Positions 35,498 to 44,025 of a stretch of DNA of 64,000 nt are shown here, in pieces (the stretch's first letter is position 1; the number at the start of each line of letters is the position of its first letter). This DNA is from Pseudomonas gregormendelii (lineage in GTDB: Bacteria; Pseudomonadota; Gammaproteobacteria; Pseudomonadales; Pseudomonadaceae), in NCBI RefSeq assembly GCF_017114825.1, contig NZ_JADEVO010000028.1:17368-81367 (forward strand). The letters are read 5' to 3'. The translations under genes and the position numbers were made by a program. Below the pieces are notes generated by a model, which made no database searches, was not told the origin of the DNA, and saw nothing but the letters and a program-made list of their open reading frames with translations.

Positions 35498-36766
35498 TTA
35501 GCCGTTGAACACATCATCCACGCTTTTCAGCGGGTAGTTCTTCGGATACGGCAGGGTCGCTACGCCGGTCTCGATCGCGGCCTTGGCCACGGCATCGGAG
35601 ATGACGGTGATCAGGCGAGCATCCATTGGTTTCGGGATGATGTACTCACGACCGAATTCCAGCTTGATGCCGCCATAGGCGTCACACACTTCCTGAGGCA
35701 CCGGCAATTTGGCCAGTTCACGCAGGGCATTGGCCGCCGCCACTTTCATTTCTTCGTTGATGCGCTTGGCGCGAACGTCCAGGGCACCGCGGAAGATGAA
35801 CGGGAAGCCCAGTACGTTGTTGACCTGGTTCGGGTAGTCCGAACGGCCGGTGGCCATGATCACGTCGTCACGGGTAGCGTGCGCCAGTTCCGGGGAGATT
35901 TCCGGATCAGGGTTCGAGCACGCGAACACGATCGGGTTGGCCGCCATGGACTTCAGGCCTTCAGCGCTCAACAGGTTCGGACCAGACAGACCCACGAACA
36001 CATCAGCACCGGCCAGGGCGTCAGCCAAGGTGCGTTTTTCGGTAGCGTGGGCAAACACGGCCTTGTACTGGTTCAGGTCGTCACGGCCGGAGTGGATTAC
36101 ACCGGTACGGTCAACCATATAGATGTTTTCGATGTTGGCGCCCATGCTCACAAGCAATTTCATGCAGGAGATGGCGGCCGCACCGGCGCCCAGGCAGACG
36201 ATCTTGGCTTCTGCCAGGGTCTTGCCGGCGATTTCCAGTGCGTTGATCATGCCGGCCGCGGTAACGATCGCGGTGCCGTGCTGGTCATCGTGGAATACTG
36301 GAATGTCGCACTGTTCGATCAGCGCGCGCTCGATCTCAAAGCATTCAGGTGCCTTGATGTCTTCCAGGTTGATGCCACCGAAAGTGATGGAGATGCGCTT
36401 GACGGTGTCGATGAAGGCTTGCGGGCTTTCGGAGTCGACTTCGATGTCGAAAACGTCGATGCCGGCGAAGCGCTTGAACAGTACACCCTTGCCTTCCATC
36501 ACTGGCTTGGAAGCCAATGGGCCGAGGTTACCCAGGCCCAGAATCGCGGTGCCATCGGAAATCACTGCAACCAGGTTGCCCTTGCCGGTGTATTTGTAGG
36601 CCAGTTCAGGATCGCGGGCGATTTCGCGCACTGGTTCGGCTACGCCGGGGCTGTAGGCCAGCGACAGGTCGCGGGCGGTAGCGGTGGCCTTGGTGAGCTC
36701 GACACTCAGCTTACCTGGACGAGGATGGGCGTGATATTCGAGAGCGGCAGTTTTCAGATCAGACAT
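35498..36766 (-). CDS. NAD(P)-dependent malic enzyme, short form
   Basis: The enzyme oxidatively decarboxylates malate to pyruvate. The protein has 422 residues, with the tyrosine/lysine active site in LAYSPGVAEPV and the GKGVLFKRFAGIDVFDIE region. The metal-binding acidic residues lie in DDQHGTAIV, and the nucleotide fold is IVCLGAGAAAISCMKLL. It is the compact type lacking the phosphotransacetylase-like C-terminal domain of E. coli MaeB. The start at MSDLKT is chosen because the 40 codons upstream do not look like the family. It stands alone between two terminators. Confidence 0.92.
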   Translation of the reverse strand: MSDLKTAALEYHAHPRPGKLSVELTKATATARDLSLAYSPGVAEPVREIARDPELAYKYTGKGNLVAVISDGTAILGLGNLGPLASKPVMEGKGVLFKRFAGIDVFDIEVDSESPQAFIDTVKRISITFGGINLEDIKAPECFEIERALIEQCDIPVFHDDQHGTAIVTAAGMINALEIAGKTLAEAKIVCLGAGAAAISCMKLLVSMGANIENIYMVDRTGVIHSGRDDLNQYKAVFAHATEKRTLADALAGADVFVGLSGPNLLSAEGLKSMAANPIVFACSNPDPEISPELAHATRDDVIMATGRSDYPNQVNNVLGFPFIFRGALDVRAKRINEEMKVAAANALRELAKLPVPQEVCDAYGGIKLEFGREYIIPKPMDARLITVISDAVAKAAIETGVATLPYPKNYPLKSVDDVFNG

Positions 36767-36923
36767 GGGGGCATTCCGCTTTTTACTGTTGGACAGACTG
36801 GTCAGCGAGGATACGCGCCTCGTAAAGTCCCCACAAGACTGACCAGTCACCCCTGTCAAGCGCTGCGGCTTACGACTTTGGGCCAAGAGCCACGGAACAC
36901 AAGGGATAGACTGTTCACAATCG

Positions 36924-36951
36924 ACTGAAAAAATGTCTACAATTTTTTTCA
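36924..36951 (-). terminator. AT-rich hairpin at the stop codon of the nuclease gene
   Basis: CTGAAAAAA and TTTTTTCAG arms flank about nine bases. On the minus strand this gives a weak stem that overlaps the nuclease stop codon and ends in a T-run, so it may act as a terminator. The stem has few GC pairs. Confidence 0.4.
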
Positions 36952-37761
36952 GGGCGACGTCTTAAGCATCACCGGATCGGTCAATGGCAATAACCAGCGC
37001 ACCTGTCCGTTTTTCAATCCGCCACGTCGCGACCTGTCAACCACCCAACCTCGAGCCTCGACCTGCCTGCCCTGCAGTTGCTCCAGCGTCGACATGTCGA
37101 AGCGCTTCAGCAGATTGGGCGCAACCCGCAGCACAACTGAATCCTGCAACTCGATCCAGATTCCGCCGCCGTTGCGCTGAACCTTACTCACAACGCCACC
37201 CACAACGGCAAACCCGGAACCTCTGATTTGCCCTGCTTCAATCACAGGGGACTGGCGCCATAACCCGAGCCTGGCCTGGCGAGCACTTTGCTCGGCGGCT
37301 TGCTGGCAGGCCGCCAGCTCGACATTAGGCGCCACCGCCACCTGAAAACCCAGGCCCTCGGCAAGCATTTGCGCTTCAAGATTGACACCATCGGCACCGT
37401 AGACATGGGCCAGGGTTCGGCCGTAGCGGTCTTTACGCTCTTTTCCGGGAAGCAGACCGACCCGCCCGGCGCTCGCCGCTACCAGGGCCTCCAGACGCTT
37501 GCGCGCCGCGACAGCGAAGGGCTCGTCAGCGCGGCCTTTCTTGCCAAGCTCTGGAGTGTTCAAGCCGATCATCCGCACATTGCGGCCATCGGTCAGCCCC
37601 AACGTGTCGCCGTCGACGACTCGCTGCACCTGGGCCGGTGCCAGGCTGCCGGGTGCAGGGCAGAAGGCCTGGGCGCCGGAAAGCCAAATCGCGGACACAA
37701 AAAAGGCGCCCGCGAGGGACGCCTTTTTCAACAGCAAGGAAAGGCCCAAAGGGCGTTTCAA
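36949..37761 (-). CDS. Secreted thermonuclease-family (SNase-like) nuclease
   Basis: The protein has 270 residues with a Sec signal peptide of about 32 residues ending AQA. The staphylococcal nuclease domain follows: VVDGDTLGLTDGRNVRMIGLNTPELG has the calcium aspartate and first arginine, and GKERKDRYGRTLAHVY holds the catalytic glutamate-equivalent region and second arginine. A C-terminal OB-like extension (about residues 175-270) is of unknown role. The gene begins three bases after the rpmE stop, and the intrinsic terminator of rpmE lies within its signal-peptide codons. Confidence 0.85.
   Translation of the reverse strand: MKRPLGLSLLLKKASLAGAFFVSAIWLSGAQAFCPAPGSLAPAQVQRVVDGDTLGLTDGRNVRMIGLNTPELGKKGRADEPFAVAARKRLEALVAASAGRVGLLPGKERKDRYGRTLAHVYGADGVNLEAQMLAEGLGFQVAVAPNVELAACQQAAEQSARQARLGLWRQSPVIEAGQIRGSGFAVVGGVVSKVQRNGGGIWIELQDSVVLRVAPNLLKRFDMSTLEQLQGRQVEARGWVVDRSRRGGLKNGQVRWLLPLTDPVMLKTSP
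37699..37729 (-). terminator. Intrinsic terminator of rpmE located inside the nuclease coding sequence
   Basis: On the minus strand the RNA reads GGCG-U-CCC-UCGC-GGG-CGCC followed by six U, preceded by a run of A. It is a textbook terminator, 36-63 bases after the rpmE stop. The same bases encode Lys-Lys-Ala-Ser-Leu-Ala-Gly-Ala-Phe-Phe of the nuclease signal peptide. Confidence 0.85.
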
Positions 37762-37763
37762 CC

Positions 37764-37994
37764 TTACTCTGCAGCAGCAGGAGCTTTCTTGCCGAAAGCG
37801 CCGAAACGGTCTGCGAAGCGCTGTACACGGCCGCCAGTATCCAGAGTCTTCTGCTTACCGGTGTAGAACGGGTGGCACTCGTTGCATACGTCAGTGCCCA
37901 GTGGCTTGCACAGGTTCGAACGAGTTTCGAACTTGTTACCGCAGCTGCAAGTTACCAGGATGGTTTCGTATGCTGGATGGATATCGGCTTTCAT
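37764..37994 (-). CDS. rpmE: 50S ribosomal protein L31 (zinc-containing form)
   Basis: The protein has 76 residues. The four zinc-binding cysteines lie in CSCG (Cys16, Cys18) and CNEC, so this is the C+ form rather than the zinc-independent paralogue. The conserved HPFYTGKQK motif follows. L31 bridges the 50S and 30S subunits. The C-terminus is short and alanine-rich. Upstream lies priA in the opposite direction, with a REPIN between. Confidence 0.97.
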   Translation of the reverse strand: MKADIHPAYETILVTCSCGNKFETRSNLCKPLGTDVCNECHPFYTGKQKTLDTGGRVQRFADRFGAFGKKAPAAAE

Positions 37995-38143
37995 GGTGTA
38001 TTCCTCAGGCTAGCGTGCCGCCACTCAACACTATTGTTGAATACCGCACGTAATTAGGCCGCGGATTCTACCAGACAATCCCGATCACGCAAGCTGTCCC
38101 TTCTACCGACCGTCTGCTAGGCTCGCGACTTAAAGCACCCTCC

Positions 38144-38232
38144 CTGCAGGAGCGGGCTTGCTCGCGAAAGCGCTGTATCCGTTAGCACCATGGCGTCCGA
38201 GTCAACGCTTTCGCGAGCAAGCCCGCCCACAC
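38144..38232. repeat. Class-B REPIN between rpmE and priA
   Basis: CAGGAGCGGGCTTGCTCGCGAAAGCG faces CGCTTTCGCGAGCAAGCCCGCCCAC across about 38 bases. It ends about 50 bases before the priA start, so it lies in the priA leader or promoter zone between two divergent genes. That is an unusual place for a REP. Confidence 0.87.
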
Positions 38233-38283
38233 AGGTTTCATGCCCAGCCTGCATTTATTGCTCGCCCACAGAGACTCCCCCGC

Positions 38284-40503
38284 GTGCCCGACGCCATTTT
38301 GCGCCTAGCCCTGCCTTCGCCCCTGCGCCGCCTGTTCGATTACCGTGCTCCCGCCGGGGTCTTGCGTGCCCAGTTGCAACCGGGCATGCGCCTGCGGGTG
38401 CCGTTTGGCCGCCGGGAGATGATCGGGATCCTGGTAGAAGTCACCGACACCAGCGAAGTGCCTATCGACAAGCTCAAGCCGGCCCTGGCCCTGCTCGACG
38501 TCACCGCGCCTTTGCCGCCGGCACTGTTCAAGCTGTGCCTGTGGACCTCCCAGTACTACCAGCATAGCCTCGGCGACACCTTGAGCTGGGCGCTGCCCGT
38601 GCTGCTGCGCCAGGGTGAGCTGGCCGAAGCGCGCCAGGAGCGCTTCTGGTCGGCCGCACCCGGGGCCAGCCTCGATGACCCGCGTATCGCTCGCGCCCCG
38701 CGACAGCGCGAGGCCCTGGCTACCCTGGCCCAGCATCCCCACGGCGTGGCCCACCAGCTGCTGAGCAAGTTGATGCTGAGCAAGGACAGCCTGGATCTGC
38801 TGCTGGCCAAGGACCTGGTGCAGGTGGAAATCCGCAAGCATGCCCCGGGTGCCCGTCACGAACACTGGCTGGCCCAGCCGGAGCTGCCGCTCAACCCCGA
38901 GCAACGTGCGGCCTATGAAGCCATTCGCGCAGGCTTCGACAGTTATCACGCGTTCCTGCTGGCGGGCGTTACCGGCAGCGGCAAAACCGAAGTCTATCTG
39001 CAACTCATCCGCGAAACCCTTGAAGCCGGAAAGCAGGCATTGGTGCTGATCCCGGAAATCAACCTGGGACCGCAAACCCTCGCGCGCTTCGAGCAACGTT
39101 TCAATGCACGCATCGCGCTGATTCACTCGGGGATCAACGACCGCGAACGCCTCGAAGCCTGGCTCGCCGCCCGGGATGGCGATGCCGACATTATTATCGG
39201 CACCCGCTCGGCACTGTTCACTCCGATGAAAAACCCCGGGCTGATCATCATCGACGAAGAGCACGACGGCTCCTATAAACAGCAGGAAGGTCTGCGTTAT
39301 CACGCTCGCGACCTGGCGCTGGTGCGCGCCCGCCAGGAAAACATCCCGATCGTCCTCGGTTCGGCCACGCCTTCGCTGGAGAGCCTGCACAATGCCTACA
39401 CCGGCCGTTACGGGCTGCTGCGCCTGAACGAGCGCGCCGGTGGCGCCAAGCAACCGCGTTTCCTGCGCCTGGACGTAAAGAGCCGTCCGCTGGACAGTGG
39501 TATTTCCGGCCCCATGCAGCAGGCAATCGGCCAGACCCTGGCTGCCGGGCAACAGGTATTGGTATTTCTCAACCGTCGGGGTTTTGCCCCGACTCTGCTG
39601 TGCCACGACTGCGGCTGGATGTCTGAATGCCAACGCTGTGATGCGCGAATGACCGTGCACCAACGCTCCGGCGAACTGCGCTGCCACCATTGCGGCTATG
39701 TCGAACGCGTGCCTCGGCATTGCCCGAAATGCGCCAAAGTGGATTTGCGCCCGGTAGGGGCTGGCACCGAGCGCGCCGAAGAGCGACTGGCGATTCTGTT
39801 TCCAGAGGTGCCGGTGCTGCGTGTAGACCGCGACAGCACCTCGCGCAAGGACGCCATGAACCAGTTGTTCGCGACCATCCAGAAAGGCCAGCCGTGCATT
39901 CTGGTGGGCACGCAGATGCTTGCCAAAGGTCATCACTTTCCCAGGGTGACCCTGGTGTCGATCCTGGATGCCGACGGCGGCCTGTTTTCCGGCGACTTCC
40001 GCGCCAGCGAACGCATGGCCCAGCTGATAGTGCAGGTCGCCGGGCGCGCCGGGCGTGCCGAGGAACCTGGCAGAGTGATCATCCAGACTCACCTGGCCGA
40101 TCATCCGCTGCTGGTGCAACTCACCGAGCAGGGTTATTTCGCTTTTGCCGAGCAAGCATTGAGCGAGCGGCGCTCGGCGGGCCTGCCTCCCTTTGCCCAC
40201 CTGGCGCTGTTGCGCGCAGAGGCACACAAACCGGGGCAGGCCGAAGGCTTTCTTGACGAAGCATGCAGCGAGGCCGAGCGTTTGCTGGCTGAGCAGAATT
40301 TGACCGGCATTGAGCTGCTCGGGCCGGTACCCGCACCCATGGAGCGACGCGCGGGCCGGTATCGCGCTCAGCTATTGTTGCAGGCGACAGCCCGCGCGCC
40401 GCTGCATCGGCTGCTGAGCAGCTGGTTGTTGGCGCTGGAGCAGATGCCGAGTGGGCGAGCGGTGCGCTGGTCGCTGGATGTCGATCCCGTCGATTTGTAT
40501 TGA
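38284..40503 (+). CDS. priA: Primosomal replication protein N', 3'-5' helicase
   Basis: PriA restarts stalled replication forks. The protein has 739 residues from a GTG start, the length usual in Pseudomonas; the open frame upstream runs through a REPIN and is not coding. The N-terminal 3'-DNA-end-binding domain is followed by Walker A GVTGSGKTEVYLQLI and the DEEH box IIIDEEHDGSYKQQ. Eight zinc-binding cysteines are visible, starting CHDCGWMSECQRCDARMTVH and ending CPKC. The C-terminal helicase motifs include VQVAGRAGRAEEPG. Confidence 0.96.
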   Translation: MPDAILRLALPSPLRRLFDYRAPAGVLRAQLQPGMRLRVPFGRREMIGILVEVTDTSEVPIDKLKPALALLDVTAPLPPALFKLCLWTSQYYQHSLGDTLSWALPVLLRQGELAEARQERFWSAAPGASLDDPRIARAPRQREALATLAQHPHGVAHQLLSKLMLSKDSLDLLLAKDLVQVEIRKHAPGARHEHWLAQPELPLNPEQRAAYEAIRAGFDSYHAFLLAGVTGSGKTEVYLQLIRETLEAGKQALVLIPEINLGPQTLARFEQRFNARIALIHSGINDRERLEAWLAARDGDADIIIGTRSALFTPMKNPGLIIIDEEHDGSYKQQEGLRYHARDLALVRARQENIPIVLGSATPSLESLHNAYTGRYGLLRLNERAGGAKQPRFLRLDVKSRPLDSGISGPMQQAIGQTLAAGQQVLVFLNRRGFAPTLLCHDCGWMSECQRCDARMTVHQRSGELRCHHCGYVERVPRHCPKCAKVDLRPVGAGTERAEERLAILFPEVPVLRVDRDSTSRKDAMNQLFATIQKGQPCILVGTQMLAKGHHFPRVTLVSILDADGGLFSGDFRASERMAQLIVQVAGRAGRAEEPGRVIIQTHLADHPLLVQLTEQGYFAFAEQALSERRSAGLPPFAHLALLRAEAHKPGQAEGFLDEACSEAERLLAEQNLTGIELLGPVPAPMERRAGRYRAQLLLQATARAPLHRLLSSWLLALEQMPSGRAVRWSLDVDPVDLY

Positions 40504-40506
40504 AGG

Positions 40507-40596
40507 TCAAAAGATCGTCCGAACGCGGCCCGAGCCTTCGGCAGCTCCTACCCCGGTCGCGCTTCTCTGTAGGAGCTGCCGAAGGCTGCGATCTTT
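40507..40596. repeat. Class-A REPIN with an interrupted left arm, downstream of priA
   Basis: The right arm is intact (TGTAGGAGCTGCCGAAGGCTGCGATCTTT). In the left arm about 15 bases (TCCGAACGCGGCCCGA) stand between GATCG and GCCTTCGGCAGCTCCTAC, replacing the usual CA. The hairpin would therefore carry a bulge. Confidence 0.8.
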
Positions 40597-40726
40597 GCCG
40601 CTTTTGTCACCGCATATCCATAACCTGCCCGCTATAGTTGGCAAGCCCGTCTCCGCCACGGATAATGCCCAGTTTTTCCACCCGCGCATCCAGGCGCTGC
40701 CGCGCTTGCGGTCGAAAGAGAGCATC

Positions 40727-42463
40727 ATGAAAGACACCATTCGCCAGCTGATCCAACAAGCCATCACCCAACTCGTCAACGAAGGTGTGTTGCCTGAAGG
40801 CCTGTCGCCGGCGATCCAGGTGGAAAACTCCCGCGACAAGAAGAACGGCGACTTCGCCAGCAACATCGCCATGATGCTGGCCAAACCGGCAGGCATGAAG
40901 CCCCGCGACCTGGCGGAAAAAATCATCGCCGCGCTGCCATCCGATGAAAACATCACCAAGACCGAAATCGCCGGCCCGGGCTTCCTGAACTTCTTCCAGA
41001 ACACCCAGGCCCTGGCCTCGCGGCTTGACGCGGCCTTGGCAGACGCAAACATCGGTGTGCGCAAGGCAGGCCCGACCCAACGCACCGTGGTCGACCTGTC
41101 CGCGCCCAACCTCGCCAAGGAAATGCACGTCGGCCATTTGCGCTCGACCATCATTGGCGACGGCGTGGCTCGCGTCCTGGAGTTCCTCGGCGACGACGTG
41201 ATCCGTCAGAACCACGTTGGCGACTGGGGCACCCAGTTCGGCATGTTGATGGCTTATCTGCAGGAAAACCCGATTACCAGCGACGAACTGTCGGACCTGG
41301 AAAACTTCTACCGCGCCGCCAAGGGCCGTTTCGACGAATCCGAAGAGTTCGCCGACCGTGCCCGCGGCCTGGTGGTCAAGCTGCAAGCCGGCGACCCGGA
41401 ATGCCTGGCGTTGTGGACCAAGTTCAAAGACATCTCCTTGTCCCACTGCCAGAAAATCTACGAGTTGCTGAACGTCAAGCTGACCATGGCCGACGTGATG
41501 GGCGAAAGCGCCTACAACGACGACCTGATCAACGTGGTCAACGACCTCAAGGCTGCCGGCATGCTGGTGGAGAGCAACGGCGCCCAGTGCGTGTTCCTCG
41601 ACGAATTCAAAAACGCCGACGGCGACCCGCTGCCGGTGATCATCGTCAAGGCCGATGGCGGCTACCTGTACGCCACCACCGACCTGGCGGCCGTGCGCTA
41701 TCGCAGCGGCAAGCTCAAGGCTGATCGCGCCCTGTACTTCGTCGACCAGCGCCAGGCCCTGCACTTCCAGCAAGTGTTCGCCGTGGCCCGCAAGGCCGGC
41801 TTCGTGACCCATCCGATGGAAATGGAACACATGGGCTTCGGCACCATGAACGGCGCTGACGGCCGTCCATTCAAGACCCGCGATGGCGGCACCGTGAAAC
41901 TGATCGACCTGCTGACCGAGGCCCAGGAACGCGCCTACACCCTGGTCAAGGACAAGAACCCGGAGCTGGCCGAAACCGAGCTGCGCAACATCGCCAAGGT
42001 GGTGGGCATCGGCGCGGTAAAATACGCCGACCTGTCCAAGCACCGCACCAGCGACTACAGCTTCAACTTCGACCTGATGCTGAATTTCGAAGGCAACACC
42101 GCGCCGTACCTGCTGTACGCGTACACCCGCGTGGCTGGCGTGTTCCGCAAGCTGGGCAAGGATTTCAGCGAAGTCGAAGGCCAGATCACCCTGGAAGCCG
42201 TCCATGAGCACGAACTGGCGGCCAAGCTGGCGCAGTTCGGTGAAGTCCTCAATAACGTTTGCGACAAAGGCACGCCGCACATTCTGTGCACCTACCTGTA
42301 CGATGTCGCGGGCCTGTTCTCCAGCTTCTACGAGAACTGCCCGATTCTCAGCGCCGAAACCCCGGCGCAAATGCAGAGCCGCCTGCGCCTCGCCGCGCTG
42401 ACCGGTCGCACTCTCAAGCAAGGCCTGGAACTCTTGGGTCTGGAAACTCTGGAGCGTATGTAA
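40727..42463 (+). CDS. argS: Arginyl-tRNA synthetase
   Basis: The protein has 578 residues, the standard length. The N-terminal Add-1 domain (KNGDFASNIAMMLAKPAGM) recognises the tRNA D-loop. The class I HIGH signature is APNLAKEMHVGHLRS, with His-Val-Gly-His. Most arginyl enzymes have no canonical KMSKS and none is seen. The C-terminal anticodon-binding domain ends at LGLETLERM. The ATG is chosen over a long upstream extension because the enzyme family starts MKDTIRQL. The next gene starts one base after the stop. Confidence 0.97.
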   Translation: MKDTIRQLIQQAITQLVNEGVLPEGLSPAIQVENSRDKKNGDFASNIAMMLAKPAGMKPRDLAEKIIAALPSDENITKTEIAGPGFLNFFQNTQALASRLDAALADANIGVRKAGPTQRTVVDLSAPNLAKEMHVGHLRSTIIGDGVARVLEFLGDDVIRQNHVGDWGTQFGMLMAYLQENPITSDELSDLENFYRAAKGRFDESEEFADRARGLVVKLQAGDPECLALWTKFKDISLSHCQKIYELLNVKLTMADVMGESAYNDDLINVVNDLKAAGMLVESNGAQCVFLDEFKNADGDPLPVIIVKADGGYLYATTDLAAVRYRSGKLKADRALYFVDQRQALHFQQVFAVARKAGFVTHPMEMEHMGFGTMNGADGRPFKTRDGGTVKLIDLLTEAQERAYTLVKDKNPELAETELRNIAKVVGIGAVKYADLSKHRTSDYSFNFDLMLNFEGNTAPYLLYAYTRVAGVFRKLGKDFSEVEGQITLEAVHEHELAAKLAQFGEVLNNVCDKGTPHILCTYLYDVAGLFSSFYENCPILSAETPAQMQSRLRLAALTGRTLKQGLELLGLETLERM

Positions 42464-42464
42464 G

Positions 42465-43172
42465 TTGGCTGCCAAGAAAAAACCTGCACCCAAGCGTGGC
42501 GCCAGCCGTTACCAGGCACCTGCCAAGCAACCGATCCCGGGATGGCTGTGGATGGCCATCGGCCTGACGGTCGGTGCGTTCATTGTATTCCTGATGAAAC
42601 TGGAGCCTGGCAAAGGCAGCGAGAGCGTCAAGCGCGAGAAGATTGAGCAACAGAAAGCCACCCGGATCGCCGAGGCCAACAAGACCCCCCCGAGCCCGAC
42701 GCAACCGGTGAAGCCAAAGTACGACTTCTACACGTTGCTGCCGGAATCGGAAGTCATAGTGCCTGCTGATGCCGTGCCGGAAAAAACCTTGCCGACACCC
42801 CAGGTGCCCGCGATTCCGACCACTCCGGTGACGCCGGAGCAAGCCGCCAAGATCGACACTGCGCGGGCGCAGGCAGCACTGGCCGGGATTACCCCGCCAC
42901 CAGCGCCGCCGGTAAGCAAGGCCGCACCGGTGACCAAGTTCTTCCTGCAGGCCGGTTCGTTCCGCAAGGAGGCTGACGCAGACAAGGTTCGGGCGCAGAT
43001 CATCCTGCTGGGCCAGGCCGTGGCGGTTGAGTCCGGCACCGTGAAGGACGAGACCTGGTACCGGGTGCTGGTCGGGCCGTTCAGCAATCGCGAACAACTG
43101 ACCACCGCGCAGAAACAACTGGCGGGCAGCGGCTTCAGCAACCTGTTGTTACAACAACGCCAAAGCCGCTGA
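42465..43172 (+). CDS. SPOR-domain membrane protein, FtsN-like
   Basis: The protein has 235 residues from a TTG start just after argS. A basic N-tail (AAKKKPAPKRGASRYQ), one TM helix (GWLWMAIGLTVGAFIVFLM), a Pro-rich linker and a C-terminal SPOR domain (KFFLQAGSFRKEADADKVRAQ) give the FtsN layout. SPOR domains bind denuded glycan strands at the division site. The argS-ftsN-like order is conserved in gammaproteobacteria. Essentiality as a division activator is inferred from the family. Confidence 0.87.
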   Translation: MAAKKKPAPKRGASRYQAPAKQPIPGWLWMAIGLTVGAFIVFLMKLEPGKGSESVKREKIEQQKATRIAEANKTPPSPTQPVKPKYDFYTLLPESEVIVPADAVPEKTLPTPQVPAIPTTPVTPEQAAKIDTARAQAALAGITPPPAPPVSKAAPVTKFFLQAGSFRKEADADKVRAQIILLGQAVAVESGTVKDETWYRVLVGPFSNREQLTTAQKQLAGSGFSNLLLQQRQSR

Positions 43173-43202
43173 GTTCGTCAGCCACACTGCGTTATCGTTT
43201 AT

Positions 43203-43299
43203 CGCGGGCAAGCCTTGCTCCCAACCTGTGGTGGCAAGGTTACCCACACTGCCGAGCTCGCGCAGGAACGCACAAACCTGTGGGAGCAAGGCTTGCCAG
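43203..43299. repeat. Class-B REPIN upstream of hslV
   Basis: GCAAGCCTTGCTCCCA (43208-43223) and TGGGAGCAAGGCTTGC (43281-43296) are perfect inverted arms. The centre holds a second partial copy (GTGGTGGCAAGG, CACACTGCCGAGC). Confidence 0.85.
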
Positions 43300-43367
43300 C
43301 AGTGACATTTGTACCGTCATCACCACACGCGAATCGTCCACCGCTCGTCCTCTCTCCCTCCCCGCAG

Positions 43368-43394
43368 TTGAAAAACCCGTCACCACCCCCATAT
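43368..43394 (+). promoter_or_regulatory. Sigma-32 heat-shock promoter of hslVU
   Basis: TTGAAA (43368-43373) and CCCCATAT (43387-43394) are separated by 13 bases. This matches the RpoH consensus (CTTGAAA, 11-16 bases, CCCCATnT) almost exactly and lies about 45 bases before the hslV start. Confidence 0.82.
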
Positions 43395-43439
43395 GAGTTT
43401 CCATAAGGCATTTTCGCCCCGCTGCGTGGAGACTCTCCC

Positions 43440-43970
43440 TTGACCACCATCGTTTCAGTTCGCCGCCACGGCAAAGTCGTCATGGGCGGCGACGGCCAGG
43501 TTTCTCTCGGCAATACCGTGATGAAAGGCAACGCGAAGAAAGTTCGTCGCCTGTACCACGGCCAGGTTATCGCCGGTTTTGCCGGGGCTACGGCTGACGC
43601 CTTCACCCTTTTCGAGCGATTTGAAGGTCAGCTTGAGAAACATCAGGGTCACCTGGTTCGCGCTGCTGTCGAACTCGCCAAAGAATGGCGTACCGACCGT
43701 ACTCTGAGTCGTCTCGAAGCCATGCTGGCAGTGGCCAACAAAGATGCTTCGCTGATCATCACCGGCAACGGCGACGTGGTCGAGCCTGAAGAAGGCCTGA
43801 TCGCCATGGGTTCCGGTGGCGGTTACGCCCAGGCCGCCGCAAGCGCGCTGCTGAAGAAGACCGACCTGTCTGCCCGGGAAATCGTCGAAACCGCACTCGG
43901 CATCGCTGGCGACATCTGCGTATTCACCAACCACACCCAGACCATTGAGGAGCAGGACTGCGCCGAATAA
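43440..43970 (+). CDS. hslV: ATP-dependent protease HslVU, peptidase subunit
   Basis: The protein has 176 residues and is related to proteasome beta subunits. After removal of Met1 the nucleophile is the N-terminal threonine of TTIVSVRRHGKVVMGGDGQ; the lysine of the catalytic site lies in KGNAKKVRRLY. The start codon is TTG. It forms a double hexamer capped by HslU and degrades misfolded and regulatory proteins. It is followed after 55 bases by hslU and preceded by a heat-shock promoter. Confidence 0.97.
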   Translation: MTTIVSVRRHGKVVMGGDGQVSLGNTVMKGNAKKVRRLYHGQVIAGFAGATADAFTLFERFEGQLEKHQGHLVRAAVELAKEWRTDRTLSRLEAMLAVANKDASLIITGNGDVVEPEEGLIAMGSGGGYAQAAASALLKKTDLSAREIVETALGIAGDICVFTNHTQTIEEQDCAE

Positions 43971-44025
43971 GCCTGTTTCGGCCTTTGTGCCACGGCTCAT
44001 TCTTGCTTGAGGTCCGCCAATTATT

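Noticed and set aside
36767..36886. Forty-codon N-terminal extension of the malic enzyme
   Set aside because: It is basic and low in similarity to any malic enzyme. The ATG at 36766 matches the family start.
38158..38283. N-terminal extension of priA from an earlier TTG
   Set aside because: The extension translates a REPIN palindrome, and the PriA family begins at the GTG at 38284.
38305..40227. A 640-codon open frame opposite priA
   Set aside because: It is an antisense shadow. priA carries helicase and zinc motifs over the same bases, and the shadow has none.
40607..42493. A 628-codon open frame opposite argS
   Set aside because: It is an antisense shadow of a conserved synthetase gene with no recognisable domain.
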